DNA from: Actinomycetota bacterium
Lineage (GTDB): Bacteria; Actinomycetota; Actinomycetes; Actinomycetales; Angustibacteraceae
DNA length: 16,189 nucleotides
Direction of reading: 5' to 3'
Assembly (NCBI GenBank): GCA_014377795.1
Contig: JACMOY010000399.1
Span: forward strand, 1 to 16,189
In this document: piece by piece, positions 6,742 to 14,211 of the stretch
Layout: every line of letters begins with the position of its first letter
Position numbering within the stretch: the stretch's first letter is position 1
Translations under genes and position numbers: made by a program
The notes under the pieces: generated by a model
What the model saw: the letters and a program-made list of their open reading frames with translations, nothing else
The model's database searches: none
Told to the model about the DNA's origin: nothing

Positions 6742-8195
6742 ACGCCCCCATCCGCCGACTGTCGGCCGTCGTCGCGCTGCTGTTCGCCTCGCTGCTCATC
6801 TCGAGCACCTCGATCTCGTTCGTGCAGGCGGCCTCGCTGCGCGACCAGCCCGGCAACCGGCGCACGCTGCTGGAGAACTACGCCCGCGAGCGCGGCCCGA
6901 TCCTGGTGGCCGGCGCCCCGGTGGCCCGCTCGACCGCGTCCAAGGACGAGCTGCGCTACCAGCGCCGCTACACCGACGGGAAGCTCTACGCCCCGCTCAC
7001 CGGCTACTACTCGTTCGTGTACGGCGCCGGCAGCGGCGTCGAGCGCACCCAGGACTCGCTGCTGTCGGGGTCCTCCGACCAGCTGTTCTACCGCCGCATG
7101 GTCGACCTGGTGACCGGTCGCGCACCGCAGGGCGCGTCGGTCGAGCTGACCGTCCTGCCGGCGGCCCAGCGTGCCGCAGACGCTGCGCTCGGCTCGCAGA
7201 AGGGGGCCGTGGTGGCCCTCGACCCGCGCACCGGGGCGATCCTGGCGCTGGTCAGCCACCCGACGTACGACCCGGGCGTCCTGGCCGGGCACGACCTGGG
7301 GGCCGTGCAGAAGGCCTACGAGGGGCTGCTCAACGACCCGGACGACCCACTCGTCGACCGTGCCGTCGCGGGCGACCTGTACCCCCCGGGCTCGACGTTC
7401 AAGCTGGTGACCGCCGCCGCCGCGCTGTCCACCGGCCGCTACACCGAGACCAGTGAGCTGCCGGGCCCGGCGCGCCTCGACCTGCCGCAGACCAGCGCCA
7501 CGCTGCCCAACGACTTCGCGGGGGCGTGCGGCCCGAACGACAAGGTGACCCTGCTGCGGGCCCTGCAGATCTCGTGCAACACCGCGTTCGGCTCGCTCGG
7601 CATCACCCTCGGCGGTGACGCCATCCGCGCCCAGGCCGCCAAGTTCGGGTTCGGCGAGCGGTTGCGGGTGCCGATGTCGGTCACCCCCAGCACCGTCCCC
7701 CAGGGCATGAACGCCCCGCAGGCCGCCCAGGCCGCGATCGGTCAGTCCGACGTCCGGGTCACCCCGCTGCAGATGGCCATGGTCAGCGCCGGCATCGCCA
7801 ACGGCGGCAGGGTGATGACGCCGTACGCCGTCAAGACGGTCCGCGGCCCCGACCTCAGCGTCATCGAGAAGGCCTCGCCGCAGGAGCTGTCGCGCGCCGT
7901 CACCCCCGAGGTCGCGGCCGCACTGACCCGGATGATGCAGGCCGTGGTCACCGACGGCACCGGCACCCGCGCGCAGATCCCCGGCGTCGACGTCGCCGGC
8001 AAGAGCGGCACCGCCCAGCAGGGCAACGGCCAGCCGCCGCACGCCTGGTTCACCGCGTTCGCCCCGGCGGGGGACCCGCAGGTGGCCGTCGCCGTCGTCA
8101 TCGAGGACGGCGGCACCGCGGGCAACGAGGCCCTCGGGGGCCGCCTGGCCGCACCCATCGCCAAGGCCGTCATGCAGGCGGTGCTGCGCCGATGA
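6738..8195 (+). CDS. pbpA: PbpA: class B penicillin-binding protein (transpeptidase)
   Basis: 485 residues. An N-terminal membrane anchor (about 9-32) is followed by a PBP dimerisation region (GNRRTLLENYARERGPIL, AYAPLTGYYS-like block) and a transpeptidase domain. The three penicillin-binding motifs are present: PPGSTFK with Ser219 and Lys222, SCN at 279-281, and KSGTAQ at 422-427 (KSG in place of the commoner KTG). It cross-links peptidoglycan at the outer face of the membrane and is the expected partner of RodA encoded just upstream. In mycobacteria PbpA is required for cell division and is phosphorylated by PknB. Both ends overlap neighbours as ATGA, implying coupled translation. Confidence 0.96.
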   Translation: MNAPIRRLSAVVALLFASLLISSTSISFVQAASLRDQPGNRRTLLENYARERGPILVAGAPVARSTASKDELRYQRRYTDGKLYAPLTGYYSFVYGAGSGVERTQDSLLSGSSDQLFYRRMVDLVTGRAPQGASVELTVLPAAQRAADAALGSQKGAVVALDPRTGAILALVSHPTYDPGVLAGHDLGAVQKAYEGLLNDPDDPLVDRAVAGDLYPPGSTFKLVTAAAALSTGRYTETSELPGPARLDLPQTSATLPNDFAGACGPNDKVTLLRALQISCNTAFGSLGITLGGDAIRAQAAKFGFGERLRVPMSVTPSTVPQGMNAPQAAQAAIGQSDVRVTPLQMAMVSAGIANGGRVMTPYAVKTVRGPDLSVIEKASPQELSRAVTPEVAAALTRMMQAVVTDGTGTRAQIPGVDVAGKSGTAQQGNGQPPHAWFTAFAPAGDPQVAVAVVIEDGGTAGNEALGGRLAAPIAKAVMQAVLRR

Positions 8196-9586
8196 GCCCC
8201 TTGCACCCCGCGCCCGGACTGCGGGTCGGCGGCCGGTACGAGCTGACCTCGCGGATCGCCGGCGGTGGCATGGGTGAGGTCTGGGCCGCCCGCGACGACG
8301 TCCTCGGTCGCGACGTCGCGGTCAAGGTGCTGCGCGGCGAGCACGCCGACGACCCCGCGTTCCTCGCCCGGTTCCGCACCGAGGCGCGCCACGCGGCATC
8401 CCTCTCGCACCCGAACATCGCCTCGGTCTACGACTACGGCGAGGTCGACGGCGTCTCGTACCTGGTGATGGAGCTGGTGCCCGGCGAGCCGCTGTCGGCG
8501 CGGCTGACCCGCGACGGCGCCCTGGCGCCGGCAGTCGCGGTGCCCCTGCTGCAGCAGGCCGCCACCGCCCTGCAGGCGGCCCACGCGGTGGGGCTCGTGC
8601 ACCGCGACGTCAAGCCCGCGAACCTGCTCATCACCCCTCAGCAGCAGGTCAAGATCACCGACTTCGGCATCGCCCGGCTCGGCGGCGACGACCCCGTCAC
8701 CCGCACCGGCGAGGTGATGGGCACCGCGCAGTACCTCTCGCCCGAGCAGGCCATGGGGCAGCCGGCGACCTCTGCCAGCGACGTGTACTCCCTGGGCGTC
8801 GTGGGCTACGAGATGCTCGCGGGTCGCCGCCCGTTCGAGGCCGAGAGCCCCGTCGCGATCGCGATGGCCCACGTCTCGCGCGAGCCCGACCCGCTGCCGG
8901 CGACCGTGCCCGCTCCGCTGGCCGCCGTCGTCCTCGCCGCTCTGGCCAAGGCCCCTGCCGACCGCCCGGCCACCGCCGCCGACTTCGCCGACGCGCTCGG
9001 CCGGGCGCTGCGCGGCGACCAGGGCGCCGCCACGACCCAGCCGATCGCCGCACCGGTCGACCGCACCCAGGTGCTGCCGGTGATCCCGCCGGCCGCCACC
9101 GCCGCGCCGGCGGCCCCGCCGACCCGCGAGCAACCCCGCCGACAGCGGTCTTCCGCCCTGCTGCTCGGGCTGCTGGTGCTGCTGGCCGGCGGCGCTGCGG
9201 TGTGGGCCCTGGCCCAGTCCGGCGGCACGTCCGCCACTGCGCCGACGACCGCCCGCACCTCGGCCCGCCCCACCGCAACGCCGTCGGCCACCCGGTCCAC
9301 CACGACCCCACCGGCGACGACCACAGCACCGACGACACCGACGCCCACACCGGGCATCGCGCTGGATCCTGCGACGTACGTCGGCCAGCGCGCGTCCGAC
9401 GTCGAGAAGGCCCTGAAGGTCCTGGGTCTCCTGGCGTCCACCCAGGACGTGGTGACCGACCAGGTGCCCGAGGGCACCGTGGTGGGGCTGAGCCCTGCCG
9501 GGCCCTTCGCCGCCGGCGACACCGTCACCCTGCAGGTCGCGAAGGCGCCCAAGGGCAAGGGCGACGGCAACGGCAACGGCGACTGA
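8192..9586 (+). CDS. pknA: PknA: receptor-like Ser/Thr kinase with a PASTA-like domain
   Basis: 464 residues. The kinase domain (about 16-275) has AGGGMGEVWAA (Gly loop), VAVKVL (Lys45), HRDVKPANLL (Asp139), TDFGIARL (Asp157) and an activation loop VTRTGEVMGTAQYLSPEQ. A juxtamembrane linker leads to one membrane segment at about 324-342, then a Thr/Pro-rich extracellular stalk and a C-terminal domain at about 390-451 (YVGQRASDVEKALKVLGL, EGTVVGLSPAGPFAAGDTVTL) that fits the PASTA pattern. The protein ends in a Lys/Gly/Asn/Asp tail. PknA controls cell shape and division together with PknB. Mycobacterial PknA has no PASTA domain, so this version may sense muropeptides or lipid II itself. It starts within the pbpA stop (ATGA). 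Confidence 0.95.
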   Translation: MSPLHPAPGLRVGGRYELTSRIAGGGMGEVWAARDDVLGRDVAVKVLRGEHADDPAFLARFRTEARHAASLSHPNIASVYDYGEVDGVSYLVMELVPGEPLSARLTRDGALAPAVAVPLLQQAATALQAAHAVGLVHRDVKPANLLITPQQQVKITDFGIARLGGDDPVTRTGEVMGTAQYLSPEQAMGQPATSASDVYSLGVVGYEMLAGRRPFEAESPVAIAMAHVSREPDPLPATVPAPLAAVVLAALAKAPADRPATAADFADALGRALRGDQGAATTQPIAAPVDRTQVLPVIPPAATAAPAAPPTREQPRRQRSSALLLGLLVLLAGGAAVWALAQSGGTSATAPTTARTSARPTATPSATRSTTTPPATTTAPTTPTPTPGIALDPATYVGQRASDVEKALKVLGLLASTQDVVTDQVPEGTVVGLSPAGPFAAGDTVTLQVAKAPKGKGDGNGNGD

Positions 9587-9590
9587 TCCG

Positions 9591-9644
9591 ATGGTGACCC
9601 CTGTGACGACGGTGACCCCAGCCACGACGAAGGGTTCGACGTGA
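9591..9644 (+). other. Candidate 17-codon leader ORF upstream of pknB
   Basis: An ATG 4 bp after the pknA stop opens MVTPVTTVTPATTKGST, whose TGA overlaps the pknB GTG start (GTGA). Seven of 17 residues are Thr. The gap also has a direct repeat GGTGACCCC at 9593-9601 and 9611-9619. It could carry ribosomes from pknA to pknB by reinitiation. It may be chance: no ribosome binding site is seen and the ORF is very short. Confidence 0.2.
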
Positions 9645-11527
9645 ACGCCCCACCCCGCCTGCTCGGCGGACGCTACGAGGTCGGCGAGGTGCTCGGCCGC
9701 GGCGGCATGGCCGAGGTGCACCTGGGCCGCGACACCCGCCTCGGGCGCCAGGTCGCCATCAAGATGCTGCGCTCGGACCTGGCCCGCGACCCCTCGTTCC
9801 TCGCCCGCTTCAAGCGCGAGGCCCAGTCGGCCGCCTCGCTGAACCATCCCGCCGTGGTGGCCGTGTACGACAGCGGCGAGGAGCCCACCGACGACGGCGC
9901 CGGCGTACCCGTGCCCTACATCGTCATGGAGTACGTCGAGGGCCGCACCCTGCGCGAGCTGCTCTCGCGCGGGCGCACCGTGCCATGGACCGAGGCGCTG
10001 CGGATCACCTCCGGCGTGCTGGCCGCGCTCGGGTACTCGCACCGCGCCGGGATCGTGCACCGCGACATCAAGCCGGCCAACGTGATGCTCACTCCCGACG
10101 GTGACGTCAAGGTGATGGACTTCGGCATCGCCCGGGCCATGGCCGACGCCTCGGCGACGATGACCCAGACCCAGGCCGTCATCGGCACCGCGCAGTACCT
10201 GTCGCCCGAGCAGGCCCGCGGCGAGACGGTCGACGCGCGCAGCGACCTGTACTCGACCGGCTGCCTGCTCTACGAGCTGGTCACCGGGCGCCCGCCGTTC
10301 GTGGCCGACTCGCCGGTGGCTGTGGCCTACCAGCACGTCGGCGAGGCCCCCCAGCCGCCGAGCGTGCACCACGCCGACGTCCCGCACGCGGTCGACGCGA
10401 TCGTCGTCCACGCCCTGGTCAAGGACAAGAACGGGCGCTACCAGAGCGCCGAGGACTTCAAGGCCGACACCGACGCGGCCCTGGCCGGGCGAGCCATCAG
10501 CCCGGCCGCCCTGGGCAGCATCACCGCCCTGGCCGGCGGCGCCGCAGGGGGGATCGCCGGCGCGGCCGCCACCGAGGCGATGTCGACCCAGGCGGTCGGA
10601 CGCGCGGACGAGGCCACCGCCGCACTGGGCCCGTTCGGTGCCGGCACCCAGCGACTGTCACCGGTCCCGGCACCCGGCGCGACCCGCCCGGTCGACTCCC
10701 TACCCTCGCGCCGCGACATCGTCAGGGACGAACGTCCCACCCGGGCCGGTGTGTGGGTGCTGCTCGCGCTGCTCGCCGCGGCCCTGCTCGCCCTCGGCGT
10801 CCTCGTCCTGCCCGGCCTGCTGGGCAGCGGCACCGCGGCCAAACCGAACGTCCGCGTCGCCGACGTCACCAACCAGACCGAGACGGCGGCGGGTGCCACG
10901 CTGCGCGGCCAGGGGCTGGTCGTCGCCCGACTCGAGGACGTCAGCCCCGACGTCGAGGCCGGCAAGGTCATGCTGCAGAGCCCGACCGCGGGCACCTCGC
11001 TGCCCACCGGCCGCACCGTCACACTCACGATCTCGACCGGCCCCGGCACCGTGACCATCCCCGACGTCACGGGCCAGACCCGGACCGACGCCCAGCGGCT
11101 GCTCGAGGATGAGCGGCTCAAGCTCGGCAAGGTGCTCACCGTCGACAGCCCCGGCACGGACGCCGGGCGGGTCGTCTCCAGCGACCCCGCGGCAGGAGCG
11201 TCCGCGGCTCCCGGCACGTCGGTGACAGTCAGCGTCTCGAGCGGGAAGGTCAAGGTGCCCAACGTGCTGGGTCAGACCCTGGCCGAGGCATCCAAGACCC
11301 TCACCGACGCCGGGCTCGAGGTCGGCGCCACGACGTCCGTCGAGAGCACCCAGCCGGTCGACACGGTCATCGCCCAGTCCGGGTCGGGCGCGACGGTCCC
11401 CACCGGCACCAAGATCAAGCTGAGCATCGCCAAGGCCGCACCCACCCCGACCCCCACACCGACCGACACGGCCACTGTGCCCCCGGCGCCGACCGACACC
11501 GGCACCGTCCCCCCTCCCCCCGCCTGA
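9641..11527 (+). CDS. pknB: PknB: Ser/Thr kinase with three PASTA domains
   Basis: 628 residues. The kinase domain (about 11-275) has LGRGGMAEVHLG, VAIKML (Lys41), HRDIKPANVML (Asp142), MDFGIARAM (Asp160) and an activation loop with ATMTQTQAVIGTAQYLSPEQ; the TQT pair matches the autophosphorylated threonines of mycobacterial PknB. One membrane segment at about 368-395 precedes three extracellular PASTA repeats starting near residues 403, 471 and 537, against four in M. tuberculosis, and a Thr/Pro-rich tail. PASTA domains bind lipid II or muropeptides, and PknB directs phosphorylation of wall-synthesis and division proteins. The GTG start has GAAGGG ending 6 nt upstream. It is the last gene of the operon, converging on trpG. 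Confidence 0.97.
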   Translation: MNAPPRLLGGRYEVGEVLGRGGMAEVHLGRDTRLGRQVAIKMLRSDLARDPSFLARFKREAQSAASLNHPAVVAVYDSGEEPTDDGAGVPVPYIVMEYVEGRTLRELLSRGRTVPWTEALRITSGVLAALGYSHRAGIVHRDIKPANVMLTPDGDVKVMDFGIARAMADASATMTQTQAVIGTAQYLSPEQARGETVDARSDLYSTGCLLYELVTGRPPFVADSPVAVAYQHVGEAPQPPSVHHADVPHAVDAIVVHALVKDKNGRYQSAEDFKADTDAALAGRAISPAALGSITALAGGAAGGIAGAAATEAMSTQAVGRADEATAALGPFGAGTQRLSPVPAPGATRPVDSLPSRRDIVRDERPTRAGVWVLLALLAAALLALGVLVLPGLLGSGTAAKPNVRVADVTNQTETAAGATLRGQGLVVARLEDVSPDVEAGKVMLQSPTAGTSLPTGRTVTLTISTGPGTVTIPDVTGQTRTDAQRLLEDERLKLGKVLTVDSPGTDAGRVVSSDPAAGASAAPGTSVTVSVSSGKVKVPNVLGQTLAEASKTLTDAGLEVGATTSVESTQPVDTVIAQSGSGATVPTGTKIKLSIAKAAPTPTPTPTDTATVPPAPTDTGTVPPPPA

Positions 11528-11555
11528 CCCCGCCCGGCCCATGGGCTGGGTGGGG
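11528..11555. terminator. Bidirectional terminator-like palindrome between pknB and trpG
   Basis: Starts directly after the pknB stop. CCCC, then CCCGGCCC / GGGCTGGG around AT, then GGGG forms a near-perfect palindrome with one G-T pair. It fills the 29-bp gap between two convergent genes, so it could end transcription in both directions. There are no T-tracts. Confidence 0.55.
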
Positions 11556-11556
11556 C

Positions 11557-12195
11557 CTAGGTGCGGACCAGCGGGGCCATGTCCTTCGACCGGGCGACCG
11601 CGCCGGGGTCGCCGCAGCGGGCCAGCCAGTTCGCCAGCAGCCGGTGCCCGCCCTGGGTCAGCACCGACTCGGGGTGGAACTGCACACCCTCGAGCGGCAG
11701 GTCGCGGTGCCGTACGGCCATCACGACACCGCCCACCGTGCGGCCGGTCACCTCGAGCTCGGGTGGCACCGTGCCCGGCTCGATGGTCAGGGAGTGGTAG
11801 CGGGTGGCGGTGAACGGCGACGGCAACCCGGCCAGGACGCCGGCGCCGTCGTGCTCGACCAGGCTGGTCTTGCCGTGCAGCAGCTCGGGGGCGCGGCCGA
11901 CGACGGCGCCGAACGCGACCCCGAGGGCCTGGTGACCGAGGCACACGCCGAGCATCGGCTGCGACCGCTGGGCGCAGGCCTCGATCATCGCCACGGACAC
12001 CCCGGCGTCCTGCGGGGTGCCCGGCCCGGGCGAGATCAGCACCCCGTCGTACCCCGCGGCGTCCAGCGTGCTCACCGCGTCGTTGCGCGCGACCTCGCAG
12101 GTGGCGCCGAGCTGGGTGAGGTACCCGACGATGGTGAAGACGAAGCTGTCGTAGTTGTCGACGACCATGATTCGCCTGCTGCCCGTGCCGCTCAC
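11557..12195 (-). CDS. trpG: Class I glutamine amidotransferase, TrpG/PabA type
   Basis: 212 residues. Motifs of the anthranilate/aminodeoxychorismate synthase glutaminase are clear: MVVDNYDSFVF at the N-terminus, LISPGPGTP (oxyanion region), GVCLGHQALG with nucleophile Cys85, and EGVQFHPESV giving His174 and Glu176 of the triad. It releases ammonia from glutamine for a TrpE or PabB partner, making anthranilate or 4-amino-4-deoxychorismate; no partner is in the window, so the pathway cannot be decided. The GTG at 12195 is preferred because it overlaps the stop of the small upstream gene (GTGA); ATG 12168 is an alternative and an ATG-like longer frame upstream is an artefact. The gene sits next to pknB as in M. 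tuberculosis (Rv0013). Confidence 0.94.
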   Translation of the reverse strand: MSGTGSRRIMVVDNYDSFVFTIVGYLTQLGATCEVARNDAVSTLDAAGYDGVLISPGPGTPQDAGVSVAMIEACAQRSQPMLGVCLGHQALGVAFGAVVGRAPELLHGKTSLVEHDGAGVLAGLPSPFTATRYHSLTIEPGTVPPELEVTGRTVGGVVMAVRHRDLPLEGVQFHPESVLTQGGHRLLANWLARCGDPGAVARSKDMAPLVRT

Positions 12196-12350
12196 TGGCT
12201 CACCGTCCCGTCGTTGAAGGGCATCAGCGGGGCGAGCACGGGGAACCCCCACACGAACAGCAGCGCGATGGCCACCAGCGCCAGGACCAGCGCGAGGGTG
12301 GCCCGCACCGGCCAGGGTCCGGGCAGGTGGCGCCACAGCATCGCGTACAC
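12192..12350 (-). CDS. Small single-pass membrane protein, 52 residues
   Basis: Not recognised as a named family. GTG start at 12350 lies one base after the sortase stop, with AGGAG ending 5 nt upstream (12360-12356); the stop overlaps the trpG start. The sequence begins VYAMLWRHLPGPWPVRATLA, has one strongly hydrophobic segment at about 17-37 (LALVLALVAIALLFVWGFPVL) and ends PLMPFNDGTVSQ. A Trp/Pro/Arg-rich N-terminus and an acidic Asn-Asp-Gly tail suggest a topology with the N-terminus inside. The precise packing between sortase and trpG and the clean ribosome binding site argue that it is real. A role with the sortase or the wall machinery is only an inference from position. Confidence 0.8.
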   Translation of the reverse strand: MYAMLWRHLPGPWPVRATLALVLALVAIALLFVWGFPVLAPLMPFNDGTVSQ

Positions 12351-12351
12351 G

Positions 12352-13083
12352 TCAGCTCCTCGGGGTGGACGGCGCAGCCGCCATGAGCACGGCCGGCACC
12401 TTGCCGCTGGTCTTGGGAACGGTCTGCGACAGGGCCGAGTACACGACGTACCGCTCGCGCGCCGAGAACTCGGGGTGACAGGCGGTCATCGTCATCATCG
12501 CGGTGGTGGGCACGGCGCCGGGCCTCTCGGGCACCGGGGCGACGACGTCGACCCGGTCGGGCGTGACGATGGTGTGGCCGACGACCCGGTAGACGTAGTA
12601 CGTGGTGCGGGTCTCGACCACGACCGCGTCACCGGACCGCAGCTCGGCGATCTGGTTGAACGGCTTGGCGTAGGTGACCCGGTGGCCGGCGACCGCGAAG
12701 TTGCCCACCTGGCCCGGCCCGGCGCTGGTGTCGTAGTGCCCCACCCCCTCGTCCAGCACCGACAGCTCGGTGCCCTGCAGGATCGGGCGCACGTAGTCGC
12801 GCCCGAAGCGCGGCACCCGGATCAGCGCGAACGCCCGGCCCATCGGGATCTGGGCCAGCGTCGCCCCCTTGCCCGGGTCGGCGGCCCGGGCCACCGGCGC
12901 GCCGGCGGCACCCCCGGCCTGCGGTTTCCAGGTCTGCTCCAGCTCACGGGCGGTCTGCTCCTGGGCGCGCCCGGCCACCACGTCGGTCCACCACAGCTGC
13001 CACCCGACGAACAGCAGCAGCAGGACACCGAGGGTGATGAACAGCTCGCCGATCCCGTGGACGACGGCACGCAGCGCCCGCAC
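12352..13083 (-). CDS. srtE: Class E sortase
   Basis: 243 residues. An N-terminal membrane anchor (about 9-31) is followed by a linker and a sortase domain with the catalytic triad His134 (VAGHRVTYAKPF), Cys202 (MTMTACHPEFS) and Arg211 (SARERYVVY). Sortases cut a C-terminal sorting signal and join the surface protein to peptidoglycan; class E enzymes of Streptomyces (SrtE1/SrtE2) prefer LAXTG and lie in the same trpG/pknB neighbourhood. No sorting-signal substrate is seen in this window. The GTG start is used, with GAGGGG 9 nt upstream that overlaps the DUF881 stop; the gene is 13 bp after DUF881 and 1 bp before the small membrane protein. Mycobacteria lack this gene at the locus. Confidence 0.93.
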   Translation of the reverse strand: MRALRAVVHGIGELFITLGVLLLLFVGWQLWWTDVVAGRAQEQTARELEQTWKPQAGGAAGAPVARAADPGKGATLAQIPMGRAFALIRVPRFGRDYVRPILQGTELSVLDEGVGHYDTSAGPGQVGNFAVAGHRVTYAKPFNQIAELRSGDAVVVETRTTYYVYRVVGHTIVTPDRVDVVAPVPERPGAVPTTAMMTMTACHPEFSARERYVVYSALSQTVPKTSGKVPAVLMAAAPSTPRS

Positions 13084-13096
13084 TAGCCCCGACCCC

Positions 13097-13888
13097 TCAT
13101 GGGCGTTGGGTCCGGGCGTAGCGCAGCTCGATGGTGCCGTCGTAGCCGGGCATCGTCAGCGAGCGCTGGGCGCTGACGGCGTACCCCAGACCCAGCGCGT
13201 CGACGTACTCGCGGTAGATCCGCAGCTGGGGCGAGCGCGCGAGTCCGCGGCGCAGCGCGGTCGGGTCGCCGACGGCGCGGATGAGGTACGGCGGGGAGTA
13301 GACCCGGCCCTGCAGGATCAGCACGTTGCCGACGCACCGCACGGCGCTGGTCGAGATCACCCGCTGGTCCATCAGCATCATCGCCTCGGCGCCGGCCGAC
13401 CACAGCGCGTTCACCACAGCCTGCACGTCCTGCTGGTGCACGACGACGTCGTCGGGAGTGAACCCGTCCGGCAGCGACCCGTCGCGGTGCGCGTCGTCCA
13501 GCCGCACCGTCACCCCCGGCCCCGTCGCGACGGCGGTGCCGGCCGCCGGTGCCAGGTCGCTCTGGTCGCCGGCGAGGCGACGCACCAGCGACCCGGACGG
13601 TGTGGTCTGCACGGTGAGGGCCTGCACCTGCCGTCTCAGCGCGCTGACCTGCTGCTCCTGGACGTCGGCCCGGTGCTGCTGCTCGCGGATGACGTCGGCG
13701 GTGTCGGTGCGGCCGACCGAGCGCAGGTCGGTGCCGCGGGCGGTCTGGGCGCTGGTGGTGGCGAGCATGCCGGCGACGGCGAAGACGACCGGCACGAGGG
13801 TGCCCCAGCGCGAGGGTCGACGCAGATGCAGCTGCGACCGCACGCGGTGCGGCACACTGGCCCAGAGCAGGCGCACTCCGGTCGGCAC
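13097..13888 (-). CDS. DUF881 family membrane protein
   Basis: 263 residues. After a basic N-terminus, one membrane segment (about 30-50, LVPVVFAVAGMLATTSA) is followed by a coiled-coil region (about 60-95: IREQQHRADVQEQQVSALRRQVQAL) and the conserved DUF881 domain with GTAVATGPGVTVRLDDAHRD, VVHQQDVQAVVNALWSAGAEAM, RVISTSAVRCVGNVLILQGR and SPPYLIRAVGD. The biochemical role is unknown; the fold is thought to lie outside the membrane and M. tuberculosis Rv0012 is the positional counterpart. The GTG at 13888 is preferred over upstream starts because AGGAGGGG ends 4 nt before it (13900-13893). It is divergent from crgA across 74 bp and heads the minus-strand cluster leading to trpG. Confidence 0.92.
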   Translation of the reverse strand: MPTGVRLLWASVPHRVRSQLHLRRPSRWGTLVPVVFAVAGMLATTSAQTARGTDLRSVGRTDTADVIREQQHRADVQEQQVSALRRQVQALTVQTTPSGSLVRRLAGDQSDLAPAAGTAVATGPGVTVRLDDAHRDGSLPDGFTPDDVVVHQQDVQAVVNALWSAGAEAMMLMDQRVISTSAVRCVGNVLILQGRVYSPPYLIRAVGDPTALRRGLARSPQLRIYREYVDALGLGYAVSAQRSLTMPGYDGTIELRYARTQRP

Positions 13889-13962
13889 GGCACCCCTCCT
13901 GACCGGTTGGCTTGCGACGTTCGCCCCCACGTTAGACGAACCCACGAGGCGAGGAGTGACCC

Positions 13963-14211
13963 GTGCCCGAGTCGAGGGCCCGCAAGAGGGCCGGATACAC
14001 CCCACCGCCGGTCAAGGCCAGTGGCCCGCGACAGAGCCCACGGTGGTACGCGCCGGTGATGGTGGCGCTGTTCGTGATCGGTCTGGCGTACATCGTGACG
14101 TTCTACGTCAGCGAGACGCGCTACCCGGTGCCCCAGCTGGGCCGGGCCAACATCCTGGTCGGCTTCGCCATCATCATGGCCGGGTTCGGGATGGCCACGC
14201 GCTGGCGCTGA
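13963..14211 (+). CDS. crgA: CrgA cell-division membrane protein
   Basis: 82 residues, the usual size for CrgA. A basic N-terminal tail (MPESRARKRAGYTPPP, then SPRWYAPVM) precedes two membrane segments at about 31-49 and 62-79, separated by a short loop with YPVPQLG. In Streptomyces CrgA delays or controls FtsZ-dependent septation; in M. tuberculosis it binds FtsZ, FtsQ, PbpA and Wag31 and helps recruit the division machinery. The GTG start follows AGGAG (13952-13956) at 6 nt spacing. It is divergent from DUF881. Its last 38 bp overlap, in antisense, the 3' end of the rhomboid frame. Confidence 0.96.
   Translation: MPESRARKRAGYTPPPVKASGPRQSPRWYAPVMVALFVIGLAYIVTFYVSETRYPVPQLGRANILVGFAIIMAGFGMATRWR

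Noticed and set aside
8000..8009. KSG in place of KTG in PbpA as a defect
   Set aside because: Ser at this position is a known conservative variant in transpeptidases, and the other motifs are intact.
5895..8195. 766-codon frame covering rodA and pbpA
   Set aside because: The upstream half is a frame-shifted reading of rodA; pbpA begins at ATG 6738, overlapping the rodA stop.
9635..9647. Possible parS-like site (GTTCGACGTGAAC) at the pknB start
   Set aside because: The core has an extra base and does not match the GTTTCACGTGAAAC palindrome; it is better explained by coding and start-site sequence.
7742..10411. 889-codon minus-strand frame opposite pbpA, pknA and pknB
   Set aside because: Low-complexity Arg/Gly/Val/His-rich shadow of three genes with clear catalytic motifs; typical of long antisense frames in GC-rich DNA.
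12196..12336. N-terminal extension of trpG
   Set aside because: This region codes in another frame for the 52-residue membrane protein; TrpG starts close to its conserved MVVDNYDSF motif.
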